Origin: Chloroflexota bacterium
Lineage (GTDB): Bacteria > Chloroflexota > Dehalococcoidia > Bin125
NCBI GenBank assembly: GCA_026707335.1
Contig: JAPOXB010000124.1
Coordinates: 1-6,662, forward strand
DNA: 6,662 bases
Direction of reading: 5' to 3'
A program made the translations under genes and the position numbers. Below the pieces are notes generated by a model that saw only the letters and a list, made by a program, of their open reading frames with translations, was not told the origin of the DNA and did no database searches. Shown here piece after piece: positions 5,242 to 6,662 of this stretch. Position 1 is the first letter of the stretch. Each line of letters starts with the position of its first letter.

Positions 5242-5248
5242 GAGGAGG
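5242..5248 (+). promoter_or_regulatory. Ribosome binding site for GTG 5256
   Basis: GAGGAGG lies 7 nt before GTG 5256. It fixes the start just ahead of a textbook signal peptide. Confidence 0.75.
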
Positions 5249-5255
5249 CGCGCGC

Positions 5256-5879
5256 GTGCGACGGCAACCGAGAACCACGTCCGATAGGTGGAGGCGGCTG
5301 CGGCGTCTGGGAGCGGCGCTGCTGCTGGCGGCGCTGGCGCTGGTCCCGTCGAGCGGGACGGCCCTGGCACAGGCGCCGCCCGACCCCTACTCGCCGATCG
5401 TGCTCGTCAACGAGGACGACGAGGACCTCATCGAGCGCAAGAAGGACGGGCGCTTCATCGCGCGGCCCCTCTTCGACCGCGAGCTGCCCGCCCTCTACTA
5501 CGGTGTGCGCGACGGCGACACCGGCGAGTGGGTCGCCCCCATGTACCGCGTGCGGGGCGGCGAGAAGGAGCGCCGCGACGGCTGGGAGTACTCCTTCGAG
5601 TACCCCTTCGAGGACGGCCAGGTGGAGCTCGACCCGGAGCGCCCCTACCTGCTCGTCATCCTCGCGAAGAGCTGGGCGGAGGTGGACGGGGCCTTCTACG
5701 CGGTCATCCCCGTCCACCAGCCCGGCGGTCTCTGGAACAAGATCCTGCGCGCGCTCGACCCCGAGCGCTGGGGCAAGGCGATCGCCGGCTGGGTGATCGA
5801 GGGCGCCCACGGGACGCTTTGCGGCGTCGTCGAGCACGCGGCGGGCACCGACGCCGAGACCTGCGAGGCGTCCCCGTGA
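5256..5879 (+). CDS. Exported protein at the head of the T4SS operon
   Basis: This 207-residue protein (GTG start) is clearly exported. Residues 1-17 are Arg-rich, 18-30 form a Leu/Ala hydrophobic core, and the ALA-QA stretch at 36-40 offers a signal peptidase I site. There is no lipobox Cys. The mature part is acidic and aromatic (YYGVRD, GWEYSFEYPFEDGQ), with two predicted strands at 131-137 and 148-153, and ends with a region rich in Trp and small residues (RWGKAIAGWVIEGAHGTLCG, 171-190) that could be amphipathic or membrane-associated. Cys189 and Cys203 are the only cysteines and might pair. Its stop overlaps the start of the VirB6/TrbL-like gene as GTGA, so the two are coupled, and a role in the cell-envelope part of a conjugation machine is likely. 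No known T4SS subunit family is recognised. Confidence 0.82.
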   Translation: MRRQPRTTSDRWRRLRRLGAALLLAALALVPSSGTALAQAPPDPYSPIVLVNEDDEDLIERKKDGRFIARPLFDRELPALYYGVRDGDTGEWVAPMYRVRGGEKERRDGWEYSFEYPFEDGQVELDPERPYLLVILAKSWAEVDGAFYAVIPVHQPGGLWNKILRALDPERWGKAIAGWVIEGAHGTLCGVVEHAAGTDAETCEASP

Positions 5880-6662
5880 GCGACATCTTCACGGGCACGC
5901 CCGCCGGCCTCACCTACGACCACGAAGTCGTGCGCCAGGCCTGGATGGCCGTCTGGATCGTCGCCTCCGGCGCGCTCGTCGTGATCGTCGGCTGGATGGG
6001 GCTGAGCCTCATCGTCGGCGACCACGTCGGGCGTGCGCAGGCGGGCTGGCGTGAGCTGGTCCCGCGGCTGCTGCTCGGGCTGGTGGCCGCCGCCGCCTCG
6101 CTCTGGTGGTGCGCGCTCGTGATCGACATCGCCGACGCCGTCTCCGGCTTCATCGCCGCCGAACTCGGCGTGACCGCCGGCGACATGCTGCGCTCGACCC
6201 TCAAGACGCTCCTGAGGGCCGTCTCGGCGGGCAGCGTGGGCATGGCCCTGCTGCTCGCCCTCGTCTACCTCGTCTACGGCTTCTTCGTGCTCTACCTCGT
6301 GGTGCAGATGGTGCTGCGCCTGGCGCTGATCGACATCCTGTTGGCGCTCGCGCCGATCGCCCTCGGGCTCTGGATCCTCCCCCACACGGCGGGATGGGGC
6401 CGGCACTGGCTCAGGCTCTTCATGACGACCGTCTTCCAGCAGGCGGTCCAGCTCGTGGCGCTGGCGCTCGGCATCGGCTTCCTCAACGAGTACGCCGCCA
6501 TCGGCGGCACCGACGCAATGCAGGACCTCGTCTGGAAGCTGCTGATGTCGCTGGCCTTCATCTACCTGGCGACGCGGGTGCCCTCGCTGCTGGGCAACGC
6601 GGGGACCTTCGACGCCTGGCTGCACACCCTCTACTTCGGCCTCTCCCTGCCCGGCTCGATGG
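5876..6662 (+). CDS. trbL: VirB6/TrbL-like conjugal transfer membrane protein, 3' end outside the window
   Basis: An open frame from GTG 5876 (sharing GTGA with the preceding stop) continues to the right edge without a stop (262 codons seen). It has about five to six hydrophobic segments: roughly 24-47, 62-84, 119-144, 146-168, 186-203 and 221-238. The stretch LLALAPIALGLWILPHTAGW (155-174), then W178 and LFMTTVFQQAVQLVALALG (181-199), is the pattern of the TrbL/VirB6 family, the polytopic inner-membrane channel component of type IV secretion systems that passes substrate through the cytoplasmic membrane. The N-terminus (FTGTPAGLTYDHEVVRQAW) also resembles the segment before the first membrane helix in family members from Gram-positive-type systems. 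Long C-terminal parts are usual in TrbL, so much may lie outside the window. The coupled exported protein upstream and the absence of its own ribosome binding site suggest one operon running rightward. Confidence 0.85.
   Translation, partial: MSDIFTGTPAGLTYDHEVVRQAWMAVWIVASGALVVIVGWMGLSLIVGDHVGRAQAGWRELVPRLLLGLVAAAASLWWCALVIDIADAVSGFIAAELGVTAGDMLRSTLKTLLRAVSAGSVGMALLLALVYLVYGFFVLYLVVQMVLRLALIDILLALAPIALGLWILPHTAGWGRHWLRLFMTTVFQQAVQLVALALGIGFLNEYAAIGGTDAMQDLVWKLLMSLAFIYLATRVPSLLGNAGTFDAWLHTLYFGLSLPGSM

Larger units (their letters stand above)
5036..5255. other. Intergenic region before the T4SS operon
   Basis: These 220 bases hold a hairpin at 5067-5083, the second copy of the dispersed GC-rich repeat (5141-5165) and the ribosome binding site of the next gene. 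I see no convincing -10 box; the region has almost no TA steps. Its promoter, if present, does not follow the usual sigma-70 pattern. Confidence 0.45.

Noticed and set aside
5870..5882. Programmed frameshift joining the exported protein to the TrbL-like protein
   Set aside because: The frames are in a -1 relation, but no standard slippery heptamer is present. A GTGA overlap explains the arrangement as translational coupling.
5696..6625. A 309-codon minus-strand open frame rich in Glu/His/Gln
   Set aside because: It is antisense to the TrbL-like gene, and its composition is the typical reverse-strand image of a GC-rich membrane protein.
1..6662. CRISPR array, transposase, integrase or att site
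   Set aside because: No regularly spaced repeats and no matching protein patterns were seen; the only exact longer repeat is the 19-mer pair.

Overview
The window reads as part of a conjugative or integrative element in a very GC-rich bacterium. GC content is roughly 70%, start codons are often GTG, Shine-Dalgarno sequences are strong, and one transcript looks leaderless (a -10 box directly against its ATG). These traits fit an Actinomycetota lineage such as Thermoleophilia or Rubrobacteria, or a Chloroflexota lineage such as Thermomicrobia. The sequence alone cannot decide between them, and it does not show whether the element is a plasmid or is integrated.

Layout. (1) Positions 1-460, minus strand: the 5' part of a gene for a protein with a degenerate CHC2-like (primase-type) zinc motif followed by a membrane segment; it runs off the left edge. 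(2) Positions 461-1015: about 555 bases without a convincing gene but rich in inverted repeats; a structured RNA or oriT-like region is possible. (3) Positions 1016-1882, minus strand: a protein with a helix-turn-helix followed by a long coiled coil, an architecture like the plasmid regulator KfrA. Just upstream lie two identical 19-bp repeats, each containing the inverted repeat TTGCA-N4-TGCAA, which are good operator candidates. (4) Positions 2374-3570, plus strand: an unrecognised 398-residue protein with a possible restriction-nuclease-like core. (5) Positions 3689-4380: a HigBA-type toxin-antitoxin pair (toxin first, ATGA overlap) behind a promoter that implies a leaderless mRNA. (6) Positions 4424-5035: a conserved hypothetical protein with a helix-hairpin-helix-like segment, 43 nt behind the antitoxin. 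(7) Positions 5256-6662: the start of a type IV secretion operon, with an exported protein translationally coupled (GTGA overlap) to a VirB6/TrbL-like polytopic membrane protein that runs off the right edge.

How the parts relate. The leftward genes (1, 3) and the rightward T4SS genes (7) look like element backbone. Genes 4-6 lie between them like accessory cargo: a candidate nuclease, an addiction module and a small possible nucleic-acid-binding protein. No rRNA, credible tRNA, CRISPR array, transposase or integrase is visible. The items most worth following up are the paired operators with the KfrA-like gene, the repeat-rich noncoding region, the unknown nuclease-like gene, and the zinc-motif/membrane protein.
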